Below, piece after piece: positions 17,288-25,314 of a DNA stretch of 50,156 bases. The notes beneath the pieces are model-generated. The model had not been told where the DNA came from. It saw only the letters and a program-made list of their open reading frames with translations, and did no database searches. A program made the position numbers and the translations under genes. This DNA comes from Acidobacteriota bacterium. GTDB taxonomy: Bacteria; Acidobacteriota; Terriglobia; Acidiferrales; UBA7541. The stretch is from NCBI GenBank assembly GCA_013287135.1, contig JABDEK010000024.1:1-50156 (forward strand). The letters run 5' to 3'. Positions within the stretch are counted from its first letter, which is position 1, and each line of letters begins with the position of its first letter.

Positions 17288-17764
17288 ATGAACCAGGTAA
17301 AAACGCCGTCGCCACGCCATGCGCTTTTGGACTTGGCGCCTCTCGAGCTTGATTGCCTGAATATGTTGTGGCCCATGGGAGAAGGCACCGTCCGCGAGAT
17401 TCGCGACGCGCTGGCTCCGCGCAGGCCGCGGGCTTACACCACGATCATGACGATCATGGATCGTCTGGCTCGAAAGGGAATCGTCGAGCGGCGCAAAACC
17501 GGGCGCGCGTACATTTACAAGCCGAACCTGACAGCCGAAGACGCGCGGGCGCACGCTCTTGCACAAGTGATCGACAGCTTTTTCGGCGGGTCGAAGGAAT
17601 TGGTAATCGCCCATCTTGACGATGGATCGCCAAACGCGACAACACACGTCGGGCCAAAGGTCAATGCTGCTGATTCCGTAGCTCCAGCGAGCGCCTCCGC
17701 GGCAGCTGCCGGGGCAGGTTCGGGTGGAAGCGCTCGTCCGGCGGGCAATTCCTCTCTCAAATAG
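17288..17764 (+). CDS. BlaI/MecI/CopY-family repressor
   Basis: A 158-residue winged-helix repressor. Residues about 12-120 carry the BlaI fold: LAPLELDCLNMLWPMGEGTVREI, then TTIMTIMDRLARKGIVERRKTGRAYIY, the recognition helix and wing. In the classical system, the membrane protease BlaR1 cleaves the repressor to derepress beta-lactamase or related genes; no BlaR1-type gene is present here. The final 35 residues are Ala/Ser/Gly low complexity, an addition to the usual 120 to 130 residues. The ATG directly follows the stop of the YhaM-like gene, and dusB begins 8 nt after it, so it belongs to the same transcription unit. It may regulate that unit or distant targets. Confidence 0.87.
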   Translation: MNQVKTPSPRHALLDLAPLELDCLNMLWPMGEGTVREIRDALAPRRPRAYTTIMTIMDRLARKGIVERRKTGRAYIYKPNLTAEDARAHALAQVIDSFFGGSKELVIAHLDDGSPNATTHVGPKVNAADSVAPASASAAAAGAGSGGSARPAGNSSLK

Positions 17765-17772
17765 GCGGCGTT

Positions 17773-18762
17773 ATGTTCCCCTCTGAACTCACAATTCGAG
17801 ACCGCGCTATTCGGCCTGCAACAATTCTGGCGCCCATGGCCGGAGTTACCGACACAGTTTTCCGTCGAGTGATTCGCTCGCTGGGCGGCTGCGGGTTGAT
17901 CATGACGGAATTTACAAGCGCCGAAGGCTTGACGCGAAATTCCGAGCGCACCCTGCATTATTTATATTTCGGCGAAGACGAACATCCGATCGCCGCGCAA
18001 ATTTTCGGCTCCGACCCTGACGTAATGGCTTCCGCCGCCGCGCTCACGCAGGAACTCGGCTTCGATCAGGTGGACATCAACCTCGGTTGCCCAGTGAAAA
18101 AAGTTGTGAAGTGCGGCGGCTCCGGCCTTTTGCGCGATTTACCGCACCTCGAAAAATTGCTTGGTAAGGTTCGTGCTGCCGTAACGATTCCGCTGACGAT
18201 CAAAATTCGCTCCGGCTGGGACGAAAGCAATATCGTTGCAGTGGACGTCGCGCGCATGGCCGAACGAATTGGCGTCGAGGCGATCGCCATTCATCCGCGC
18301 ACGCGCATGCAGGGTTACGCGGGCTCCGCTGATTGGTCGGTGATTCGCGCGGTGAAACAGGCTGTGCGCATGCCGGTGATCGGCAATGGAGATATTCACA
18401 CGCCGCAGGACGCGGTTCGCATGATCCATGAGACCGCCTGCGATGCGGTGATGATCGGGCGCGCGGCTTCCTCGAATCCGTGGATTTTCCGCCAGATTCA
18501 GGACTACATTGCAACAGGGCGTTACGACGAGCCTACCGAGCTGGACCGGTATCAGCTGCTCTCTAGCTATTTTCGCAGTTTGATTGCGGCAGAGATGCCC
18601 GATGCGGTCGGCAAGATGAAACAATTCGCGAGCTTGTTTACGCACGGCGTGCGGAATGGCGCCGAACTGCGCTACGCGGTGCATCACTCGCACGGCACGG
18701 CAGAAATTCTGGATAGCGTTGATTCCTTCTTCGCTCGCAGCACTGCTTCTTCTGCGGACTAG
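17773..18762 (+). CDS. dusB: tRNA-dihydrouridine synthase (DusB family)
   Basis: A 329-residue FMN enzyme that reduces uridine to dihydrouridine in tRNA D loops. The TIM-barrel begins with APMAGVTDTVFR (about 20-31). The active-site loop NLGCPVKKV has the catalytic Cys106, and the FMN-binding stretch IGNGDIHTPQDA and IGRAASSNPWIF follow. The C-terminal helical tRNA-binding domain ends around 325. Length and motifs best match the DusB/NifR3 branch. It is the last gene of the plus-strand run from rfaE2. ATG at 17773 is 8 nt after the BlaI-like stop with no strong ribosome site. rsmI converges from the other side 52 nt on, without a visible terminator. Confidence 0.95.
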   Translation: MFPSELTIRDRAIRPATILAPMAGVTDTVFRRVIRSLGGCGLIMTEFTSAEGLTRNSERTLHYLYFGEDEHPIAAQIFGSDPDVMASAAALTQELGFDQVDINLGCPVKKVVKCGGSGLLRDLPHLEKLLGKVRAAVTIPLTIKIRSGWDESNIVAVDVARMAERIGVEAIAIHPRTRMQGYAGSADWSVIRAVKQAVRMPVIGNGDIHTPQDAVRMIHETACDAVMIGRAASSNPWIFRQIQDYIATGRYDEPTELDRYQLLSSYFRSLIAAEMPDAVGKMKQFASLFTHGVRNGAELRYAVHHSHGTAEILDSVDSFFARSTASSAD

Positions 18763-18814
18763 TTTTAACCGATCCCACCAGCGCAACGGATGTCCTGCAG
18801 AAACGTGTCCATAC

Positions 18815-19699
18815 TCATTCGTCTCTGGTAACAAGAAGCTGCTTGTAAGCCTCGCGTCGTGTCAGCCCGCGCTCGCGAGCGGCTTGTTTAAGCGCGGCTT
18901 TGCGATCCACGCCGTGCTCTTTGACGATCTCATCAATTCGCCGAGCAATCGGCATCGCGCGACTCGCGTTTTCGGGGGAAGACTCGGTGCGCGCGGCTGC
19001 ATCCGGGGGACCAATCAGCAGTGTGATTTCGCCGCGCGGCGCTTTGGCGCGTACACCGGTGAGCAAATCTTCCAGGTGACCTCGCAGAAATTCCTCATAC
19101 ATTTTTGTGACTTCCCGCGCAATTACCGCAGGCCGGTTTCCTAAAATCTCAAGCGCGTCTTCCAGAGTTTCCAGCAACCGGTGCGGAGCTTCGTAAAGAA
19201 CGATCGTGCGCGGCTCGTTTATCAGGGCCCGTATCGCTTTTCGCCGTTCGGATTGCCGCGCAGGCAAAAAACCGATGAAGGTGAATTCTTCAATGGCCAT
19301 TCCCGATGCTGCCAGCGCGGCAACGAACGCGGAAGGGCCCGGCACCGGCACCACGTCGATGCCGTGCCGCAGACACAGACTTACCAAACGATGTCCAGGA
19401 TCGGAGATGGCGGGCGTGCCGGCGTCGCTCACCAGCGCGATCTTGGCGCCCTGCTCCAGGTCGATCACAAGTTCCGCCGCGCGTGTGATTTCATTGTGCT
19501 CGTGATAACTCACAAGCTTCTTCTTGAGATCGAAGTGTGAAAGCAACTTCATCGTCTGGCGCGTATCTTCGCAGGCGATCACGTCCGCTTCTTTCAGGAT
19601 ACGCAGCGCCCTTAAAGAAATGTCCTCGAGGTTTCCGATTGGCGTGGCCACTACGTACAGGCATCCTGCCCCCGGTTCTTCACTCTTTATTTTTGTCAT
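18815..19699 (-). CDS. rsmI: 16S rRNA (cytidine-1402-2'-O)-methyltransferase RsmI
   Basis: A 294-residue SAM-dependent tetrapyrrole-methylase-fold enzyme that methylates the 2'-OH of C1402 in 16S rRNA at the decoding centre. The start carries YVVATPIGNLEDISLRAL, followed by ACEDTRQT, SYHEHNE and SDAGTPAISDPG (about residue 91-102), all family signatures. A C-terminal helical domain ends with the Arg/Lys-rich tail. The gene is monocistronic and divergent from the FmdB-type gene, with about 130 nt between starts. The length is typical (285 to 300 residues). The ATG at 19699 has no strong ribosome site but a shorter start would cut the ATPIGN motif. Confidence 0.96.
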   Translation of the reverse strand: MTKIKSEEPGAGCLYVVATPIGNLEDISLRALRILKEADVIACEDTRQTMKLLSHFDLKKKLVSYHEHNEITRAAELVIDLEQGAKIALVSDAGTPAISDPGHRLVSLCLRHGIDVVPVPGPSAFVAALAASGMAIEEFTFIGFLPARQSERRKAIRALINEPRTIVLYEAPHRLLETLEDALEILGNRPAVIAREVTKMYEEFLRGHLEDLLTGVRAKAPRGEITLLIGPPDAAARTESSPENASRAMPIARRIDEIVKEHGVDRKAALKQAARERGLTRREAYKQLLVTRDE

Positions 19700-19787
19700 C
19701 GATGCGTCACGGACTCGCGAAGAATCGCAACACGGCAGTCTAACATATAGGCGAAGCCCTCCTCCCGCCGCACAGCGCCTGCAGGCA

Positions 19788-19796
19788 TGCTATTAT
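19788..19796 (+). promoter_or_regulatory. Extended -10 promoter for FmdB-type gene
   Basis: TGCTATTAT matches the TGn extension plus TATTAT, and resembles the TGCTATAAT ahead of the AbrB-type gene. Transcription from about 19803 would place CAGGGAG (19816-19822) as the ribosome site for the TTG start at 19829. Confidence 0.4.
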
Positions 19797-19828
19797 TTTA
19801 GGTTCGCGGACAGCGCAGGGAGTTTTCA

Positions 19829-20227
19829 TTGCCTTTATACGAGTATAAGTGCGAGAAGTGCGGCCACCAATTTGAAAAAATCGAAGGCCACAACGCTTCC
19901 ACCACGAAGAAGTGTCCCAAGTGCGGAGCGAAGGCTCAGCGCATGCTTTCGGCGGCGGCCATTCAGTTCAAGGGATCCGGCTGGTACGTGACGGACTATG
20001 CCAAGAAAAGTGGCTCTCCTGCCTCTGGTGAAAAATCTTCGGATGGCAATTCCTCTTCCTCGTCCGAAAAGTCCGGCGATACAAAATCCTCGGATTCAAA
20101 GAGCGGCGATTCGAAATCGGGAGATTCCAAGTCCAGCGACTCTAGTTCCAGCGATTCCAAATCGTCCGAATCGAAATCGAGCAGCGCAAGAAGCTCTTCC
20201 GAGAAGGGAAGTAAGAAGAAAAGGTAA
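19829..20227 (+). CDS. FmdB-type zinc-ribbon protein with Ser/Asp/Lys repeat tail
   Basis: A 132-residue protein. Residues 1-42 are an FmdB/CxxC regulatory zinc ribbon, with Cys8-Cys11 (CEKC) and Cys29-Cys32 (CPKC) as likely zinc ligands. A short linker precedes a tail from about residue 60 to 128 built from repeats of the SGDSKS and SSDSK type, almost free of hydrophobic residues, and a basic end (KKKR). The start is TTG at 19829; CAGGGAG lies 7 nt upstream and the MPLYEYKC beginning is conserved in the family. The partner is unknown: small FmdB proteins are thought to act as regulators or folding aids. The repeat tail is longer than in the family members I know. Confidence 0.88.
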   Translation: MPLYEYKCEKCGHQFEKIEGHNASTTKKCPKCGAKAQRMLSAAAIQFKGSGWYVTDYAKKSGSPASGEKSSDGNSSSSSEKSGDTKSSDSKSGDSKSGDSKSSDSSSSDSKSSESKSSSARSSSEKGSKKKR

Positions 20228-20241
20228 ACGAATTGCAGGTT

Positions 20242-21135
20242 TTACAGCTTTAGCTCACGCAAATATTGCCGAAAATCTGGCCCCAGCTTCGGATTTTTCA
20301 GCGCAAACTCCACGGTAGCCTTTAAGAAGCCAAGCTTGTCGCCGGCGTCGTGAGTTTTTCCCTCGTAAATATGCGCCCAGAGTCCAGGGCCTTTCGCCAA
20401 TTCCTTCAACGCGTCGGTAAGCTGAATTTCACCACCTGCTCCGGCTTCCAATGTTTCCAAATATTCAAAAATCTCGGGCGGCAACACGTAGCGCCCGGTC
20501 ACGCCCAGGTTCGACGGTGCCTTGTCCGCAGGAGGCTTTTCCACCAGATCGTTCACGCGCAGCAACTGGTCTCCCCAACGCGGCTGATTCCCGTGAGTTG
20601 CCGCGACAATTCCATAAAGGTGCACGCGAGCTTTCTCGACTTCTTCCACTGCGATAGCACCCTGGCCGGTCGCGTCCCAGATGTCCATCAGCGAGCGCGT
20701 AGCCGGAACCGCACCATCCATAATTACGTCGCCCAGCAGAACGGCAAACGGTTCGTCGCCCACAAGTTCGCGAGCACAAAATACGGCGTGACCCAATCCT
20801 TGCGCTTCGCTTTGCCGTGTATAGCTGAAATGCAAACCGCCGCTGATCTCGCGCACCATATCGGCCTGGTGCGACTTGCCCTTCTCTTCGAGAAAGCGTT
20901 CAAGCTCGGGCGCCGAGTCGAAATGATCTTCAATGGCGTTCTTGCGCCGTCCGGTGACAAAAATGATGCTTTCGATTCCCGACGCGATGCATTCCTCCAC
21001 CGCATATTGAATCAGTGGCTTATCCACCACCGGCAACATTTCTTTGGGCTGCGCCTTCGTAGCCGGAAGGAATCGTGTGCCTAGGCCAGCTACCGGCAGC
21101 ACTGCTTTGCGTACGCGTTTTCGTTCAGAGCTCAT
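20242..21135 (-). CDS. galU: UTP-glucose-1-phosphate uridylyltransferase
   Basis: A 297-residue nucleotidyltransferase that makes UDP-glucose for surface polysaccharides and lipid modification. The N-terminal motif GLGTRFLPATKAQPKEMLPVVDKPLIQY is split by the sugar-nucleotide loop; the GDVIMDGAV and EKPPADKAPSNLGVTGRYVL regions bind the metal and sugar. Length matches GalU (290 to 300). It is monocistronic and divergent from tsaD with about 165 nt between their starts, and convergent with the FmdB-type gene with only 14 nt between the ends. No regulator site is evident. Annotation is solid at the family level; related nucleotidyltransferases (GtaB, YngB) share all motifs. Confidence 0.95.
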   Translation of the reverse strand: MSSERKRVRKAVLPVAGLGTRFLPATKAQPKEMLPVVDKPLIQYAVEECIASGIESIIFVTGRRKNAIEDHFDSAPELERFLEEKGKSHQADMVREISGGLHFSYTRQSEAQGLGHAVFCARELVGDEPFAVLLGDVIMDGAVPATRSLMDIWDATGQGAIAVEEVEKARVHLYGIVAATHGNQPRWGDQLLRVNDLVEKPPADKAPSNLGVTGRYVLPPEIFEYLETLEAGAGGEIQLTDALKELAKGPGLWAHIYEGKTHDAGDKLGFLKATVEFALKNPKLGPDFRQYLRELKL

Positions 21136-21299
21136 GCTTACTATTCTTAGCTATTCCCGTTGCAAAAGGGAAGAAGGAACACATGAAGAATTAATACTTT
21201 TTGGGCGTATTGTTCTACAGGTGAATGTAAGTCGGCGTACAAAACCGCAGTGGTGCGCATGCTAACATATGAGTAGAGACTGTTCGGCTGGCCAAACGC

Positions 21300-22421
21300 G
21301 TGAAGGCACACAAAAATCTGATTCTCGGCATTGAGTCCTCTTGCGACGAGACGGCTGCAGCGGTTGTGGCCGATGGCCGCAGTGTGCTCTCGAACATCGT
21401 CGCGTCGCAAATCGCGATTCATCGCGATTTCGGCGGAGTCGTGCCGGAGCTTGCTTCTCGCGAACATCTTCGCCAGATCGTCCCGGTAGTGCGCGAAGCC
21501 CTTAAACAAGCGGGGATCTTGCTCTCCGATCTTGACGCCATCGCAGTCACGCGTGGTCCCGGACTTATTGGCGCGCTACTGGTTGGTGTGACCTACGGCA
21601 AAGTTCTCGCCCTTGCGCTGGACAAACCGCTCATCGCCGTGAATCATCTGGAGGGCCACGTCCACGCCGTTCTGCTGGAAGCAGCCACCACAGACCGGCA
21701 GCCGGTATTCCCGGCACTGTGCTTGATCGTATCCGGCGGCCACACGGTGTTGTATGGCGTGGAGTGTGCATGGAAGAATGGCACCAGCCATTTCTCATAC
21801 TCGCGAATAGGCGGCACGCGTGACGATGCCGCGGGCGAAGCCTACGACAAAGTGGCCCGGATGCTTGCGCTGGGCTATCCAGGCGGCCCGATTATCGATC
21901 GACTAGCCGAGCACGGTAATCCGAAGGCTATGCGCTTCGGCGCGCCGCAGATGAAAGGGAACACTTACGATTTTAGTTTCAGCGGAATTAAGACTGCCGT
22001 GCTTTACCATCTGCGCAAGCATCCTGAATTTCAGCCGGAAATCGTCGCACGGGAGCAAGCTCTCGCGCATGGCGAACGCTCGGCCGAAGCTTTGCGCCAT
22101 CTTTCCAGGCCTGCCACACTGGATCTGCTAGCGAGTTTTCAGCGTGCGGTCGTTGAAGATCTCGTCACTCGCACGCTCGCCGCCGCTTCGCATCAGGGTG
22201 TCCGCTCGATTTTCGTTTCCGGTGGAGTGGCTGCGAATCGCGAGCTACGCACAACCTTTGAATCCCAGGCAAAGCGCGATGGCCTACAAGTTTTCTTCCC
22301 CAGTCGCGCACTTTCCACTGACAACGCCGCGATGATTGCTGCCGCCGGCTATCCGCGTTTTATGGAAGGACAACACGAAGATTGCACGCTCGACCCCGTA
22401 GCGAATCTCCCACTGGCGTGA
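21300..22421 (+). CDS. tsaD: tRNA threonylcarbamoyladenosine transferase subunit TsaD
   Basis: A 373-residue ASKHA-fold enzyme of the complex that transfers threonylcarbamoyl to A37 of ANN-reading tRNAs. The N-terminal LGIESSCDETAAAVV is the ATP-binding motif, and HLEGHVHAV places metal-binding His116 and His120. GGTRDDAAGEAYDKVAR, SFSGIKT and SGGVAANRELR follow. The length is slightly above the usual 340. The start is GTG at 21300; the ATG/GTG choices further in would cut the first strand. Its partner tsaB lies at 30348-31052 in this window, and TsaE is not present. The next gene converges with 42 nt between. Confidence 0.96.
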   Translation: MKAHKNLILGIESSCDETAAAVVADGRSVLSNIVASQIAIHRDFGGVVPELASREHLRQIVPVVREALKQAGILLSDLDAIAVTRGPGLIGALLVGVTYGKVLALALDKPLIAVNHLEGHVHAVLLEAATTDRQPVFPALCLIVSGGHTVLYGVECAWKNGTSHFSYSRIGGTRDDAAGEAYDKVARMLALGYPGGPIIDRLAEHGNPKAMRFGAPQMKGNTYDFSFSGIKTAVLYHLRKHPEFQPEIVAREQALAHGERSAEALRHLSRPATLDLLASFQRAVVEDLVTRTLAAASHQGVRSIFVSGGVAANRELRTTFESQAKRDGLQVFFPSRALSTDNAAMIAAAGYPRFMEGQHEDCTLDPVANLPLA

Positions 22422-22463
22422 TACCCGATCACTGGCTAAGTTGCCCGCGAGGAATTTTAAAAG

Positions 22464-23630
22464 TTAAAGCAAGGTAGGTTCGTAGATATAAGCCATCCCG
22501 TGTTGCGTGGCAGCGTAGGCTTTAGCGCCGTCACTACTCCATCTCAAGTTCACGACACCGTCAGCGGCATACTCGTCTAACACTTCCATGCGATTCATAT
22601 CCACCAGAAACAAGCGTCCCTTGGCCGAGTTTTTCAACCACGAGCTGTAGCAGATGCACAGCGGAAGATGAGGATGGCAAACGCACAGTTCCGCGCCGAA
22701 CGGCAACGGCTCAAAATTCAACGTCTCGGCTGCCAGGCCGTACGCCTGACCCGCCGCGCAATAAACAATTTTCTTTCCATCGTGCGTCCAACAAAGATCG
22801 GTGATGTGCCCTTGCGCCTGAAAAGCGTTTTTCTTTTTTAGCGTGGGCACCGCAAGCAGCGCGATGGAATCGTCCGCCCAGTCGCCGTGAATTTCCACCA
22901 CGCTGGCGAGCGTTTTTTCGTCCGGACTAAACACCGTGCGCCCGTAACCAGCGAATGCACCATCCTCGCCGAACTCCGCTTCGTAAGTTTGCCGTTCGAG
23001 CCAGCCAGGCACGCTAAGTTCGCTGGTGGGCTGGCCGTAAAGCGGCCCGCCGGGTGACATTCCATCGTCGCGAACCCGCCAAAGCCGCAGGCAGGCTTGC
23101 TTGCCTCCCGAACACGCCTCGGCGAAATATTTTTCGGTCCCAGACCATGCCAGGTGCTTCGGGACAATCCCGAATTCTCCAAAAGTGCCTAAAAACATTT
23201 TTCCGTGTAAATCGAAAGAATGCAGGGCCGCTTGCCAACCGGCCCAGGCCGCCACCAGAAAACGCGTGGTAGGCGACCACGCAAACGCAGCCGCTAAATC
23301 CTGCGAGCCAACGGCCGTCTCGTTCGGCACCGAGAGAGCCAGCATGGGAGTGCTCAGTTCCACGTCGTAAACCACCACGCGCTGGCCGAAATCTCCTGTG
23401 CGATATTGTCCGCCGCGCTGAAATTCCCGTGAGATGAAACACACGTGGCCCAATCCGGAAATTGCGAGAGCGGAGCTATAACCGGTGAATATCTTTTTGA
23501 CGACCCAGTTGGAGTCTCGAGTTAAATCGCGCAGTCCACGCGCAACCAGCGCGGCAGAGCGGACCACCAGCGCTCGCTGGCCTGCAGGAACGATTGACCC
23601 GGCACCTGCTTTTTCTCGCGTTTCCATCAC
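22464..23630 (-). CDS. Beta-propeller-like protein, function unknown
   Basis: A 388-residue protein whose repeated blades look like a WD40-type beta-propeller. Repeating pieces include AFAWSPTTRFLVAAW, HLAWSGTEKYFAEA, DLCWTHDGKKIVYCA and NLRWSSDGAKAYAAT, each about 40 to 60 residues apart. No catalytic motif is seen and no signal peptide: the first hydrophobic stretch (around residue 24) is short. It most likely acts in the cytoplasm as an interaction scaffold. It begins 22 nt after the stop of the J-domain gene on the same strand, so the two are probably coexpressed. This pairing suggests that the propeller presents a client to the J-domain protein, but that is inference. Confidence 0.75.
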   Translation of the reverse strand: MMETREKAGAGSIVPAGQRALVVRSAALVARGLRDLTRDSNWVVKKIFTGYSSALAISGLGHVCFISREFQRGGQYRTGDFGQRVVVYDVELSTPMLALSVPNETAVGSQDLAAAFAWSPTTRFLVAAWAGWQAALHSFDLHGKMFLGTFGEFGIVPKHLAWSGTEKYFAEACSGGKQACLRLWRVRDDGMSPGGPLYGQPTSELSVPGWLERQTYEAEFGEDGAFAGYGRTVFSPDEKTLASVVEIHGDWADDSIALLAVPTLKKKNAFQAQGHITDLCWTHDGKKIVYCAAGQAYGLAAETLNFEPLPFGAELCVCHPHLPLCICYSSWLKNSAKGRLFLVDMNRMEVLDEYAADGVVNLRWSSDGAKAYAATQHGMAYIYEPTLL

Positions 23631-23652
23631 AGTCCCGTTTCAGCGTTGAAAT

Positions 23653-24414
23653 TCAAATTTCCAGCCGGCGTTTGGCCTGCGCGATCTGCTCTTCCACTTT
23701 TTTGACCATTTCTTTCAAGACGTCCCGCCCATGCCTTCGCGCCTCATCGAGCCGCGATTTCAGCTGATACAGGTCCGAACGCAGAAGATCCTGCATTTCC
23801 GCTTCGATTTCGGAAAGACGTCCGCGCGCTTGGCTGATCCTTCTGATTACTCGGACCAGTTCCGATCCCGCGCCTTCGCCTTGAACGGCTTCGGGACTGC
23901 ATTCGTACTCGGTCAAAATTCTGATGAGCTTCGATTCGTCTCCGCGTTCGTAGGCTTCGTTCGCTTCGGCCATCAATTGCTGGCGTTTATTACGGTCCTC
24001 GCGGTCCGAAGTTAGATCCGGATGAACGCGCTTGGCCACTTCGCGATAAAGCCGTTTCATTTCAGGAGAGGATTCGAACGCTACCGGCTCTTCGTTGCAA
24101 TTTTCTCCGGCTGTCGATTTTGTTTCGCTGGCGGCAGCCCGCGCCGCGCGCGCATTTTGTTGCAGCCTCTCAACGCCGGGATGTTCCTTGGCCATCCGCT
24201 CGGCGATCTGCGCTTTCAACTCATCGAGTTCCGCGTAGCGCACTCCGACAAAATGAAGATAGCGCCGTTCAAACGCCCCTAGCTCCGCACGTAGGTTTGC
24301 AGAACGCAGTTCGCGCTCAGCCAACTCGACTTCGAGCGTAGCCTGTTCCTCGCGCTTGCTCGCGAGCTCCCGCTCTTCCGGCTTTACGGTTTTGATATGC
24401 GTCTTCAACGTCAT
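23653..24414 (-). CDS. J-domain protein with N-terminal coiled coil
   Basis: A 253-residue cytoplasmic protein. Residues about 12-90 are a long charged coiled coil, residues about 116-165 are a J-domain-like helix-turn-helix with the diagnostic HPD at 131-133 (KRVHPDLTSD), and the C-terminal part (about 180-250) is a second coiled coil. The J domain stimulates Hsp70 (DnaK) ATPase; the coiled coils should mediate dimerisation or partner binding. It lacks the Gly/Phe and zinc regions of DnaJ, so it is a specialised co-chaperone. The beta-propeller gene follows 22 nt later. The start ATG at 24414 has no strong ribosome site. I recognise the domain architecture but not the biological target. Confidence 0.8.
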   Translation of the reverse strand: MTLKTHIKTVKPEERELASKREEQATLEVELAERELRSANLRAELGAFERRYLHFVGVRYAELDELKAQIAERMAKEHPGVERLQQNARAARAAASETKSTAGENCNEEPVAFESSPEMKRLYREVAKRVHPDLTSDREDRNKRQQLMAEANEAYERGDESKLIRILTEYECSPEAVQGEGAGSELVRVIRRISQARGRLSEIEAEMQDLLRSDLYQLKSRLDEARRHGRDVLKEMVKKVEEQIAQAKRRLEI

Positions 24415-24733
24415 AAAGCTGGCCTCCGGCCGTTCGTAACTGCCGATGCGCCATTCCGAGCGATTCTCCGCGCGCTTGCTGGCTCAAAGCGTTCCCCTAA
24501 TTCTAATGCCCGAAACGCGGTCGCGGCTGTCTTCCGTAAAGAGGGTTTCCATAATCTGAAATATGTCTTTTGACACATTGGCTTGGAGACCTCCATCGGT
24601 CGTCTGGTCTTCTCTCGCTGCCAAGAAGCCAATTTGGTTGATGGCAACCTCCGGTGCCGCCGTCTGCAAGTCTTGTGGACCCCAGGCGCTGAATTACAAT
24701 GATTTCGGGGCGAATTGAGTTCGAGGAGGAAAT
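24415..24733. other. Intergenic region between divergent J-domain and DinB genes
   Basis: About 319 nt without a supported gene. Open frames on the minus strand (for example 24484-24669) have no ribosome site and no recognisable product, and one runs into the dinB-like coding region. It holds the DinB promoter candidate (24673-24700) and the J-domain gene's upstream region. I see no repeat or RNA fold. Confidence 0.5.
24673..24700 (+). promoter_or_regulatory. Candidate promoter for DinB-like gene
   Basis: TTGTGG (24673-24678) and TACAAT (24695-24700) are separated by 16 nt. The -10 box matches five of six positions, the -35 only three. The leader would be about 27 nt with ribosome site GAGGAGGA (24723-24730). 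Confidence 0.3.
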
Positions 24734-25243
24734 ATGAAAGAAACACCGCAGCAATACACCCAGCGCATAGTGAGTCACCTACAAGGACAGGAACCTCTAA
24801 AGATCCAAGCTGCCACGCCCAAGAAACTCCAGCGCCTGCTGAGTCGCGCGACCTCATCAAAATTGCGAAAGAGGCCGGCGCCGGACCAATGGTCCATCGC
24901 GGAAATTGTTGCTCATCTGGCCGACACGGAAATCGCTGGGGGATGGCGAATGCGTCTTATTCTAGGCGCTCCAGGGTGTGCCGTAAGCGCGTTTGACCAG
25001 GACGCATGGGTCACCGCGCTTCACTATGAAAAGCGCGATCCCCGAAAGGCGTTAGAACAATTCCGCGTTCTGCGTGAGGCCAATCTCGCCCTGCTGAAGA
25101 CCTTGACGCCGGAGCAGTGGAAACATTCCGGCACGCACTCCGAGCGCGGGGTTGAAACGATTGAGCACATGGCGCGGATGTTCGCAGGGCACGACTTGAA
25201 CCACATCGCGCAGATCGAACAAATTCTCGCGACAAAAAAGTGA
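24734..25243 (+). CDS. DinB-family four-helix protein
   Basis: A 169-residue DinB/YfiT-type four-helix bundle protein. The family holds a metal with three His residues and includes damage-inducible proteins and mycothiol/bacillithiol-dependent transferases. Here the first His is in SIAEIVAHLADTE (about residue 62), and the other pair in MARMFAGHDLNHIAQIEQIL (HDLNH, near 153-157), in the expected positions. It is a cytoplasmic, probably dimeric, protein. The ATG at 24734 follows a strong ribosome site, GAGGAGGA. The function cannot be fixed from sequence: bacillithiol- or thiol-dependent transferase activity is one option. A minus-strand open frame across its 5' half is a shadow. Confidence 0.88.
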   Translation: MKETPQQYTQRIVSHLQGQEPLKIQAATPKKLQRLLSRATSSKLRKRPAPDQWSIAEIVAHLADTEIAGGWRMRLILGAPGCAVSAFDQDAWVTALHYEKRDPRKALEQFRVLREANLALLKTLTPEQWKHSGTHSERGVETIEHMARMFAGHDLNHIAQIEQILATKK

Positions 25244-25314
25244 TTCGTTTCGTTCGGCGAGCCTTTTAAAGAGAAGGAAGTGTTCGCAGTTTTCTGAAGG
25301 GCGAAGCCAGTTAG

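Noticed and set aside
24411..24860. Minus-strand open frame between the J-domain and DinB-like genes
   Set aside because: It starts inside the well-supported DinB-like gene, lacks a ribosome site and resembles no family.
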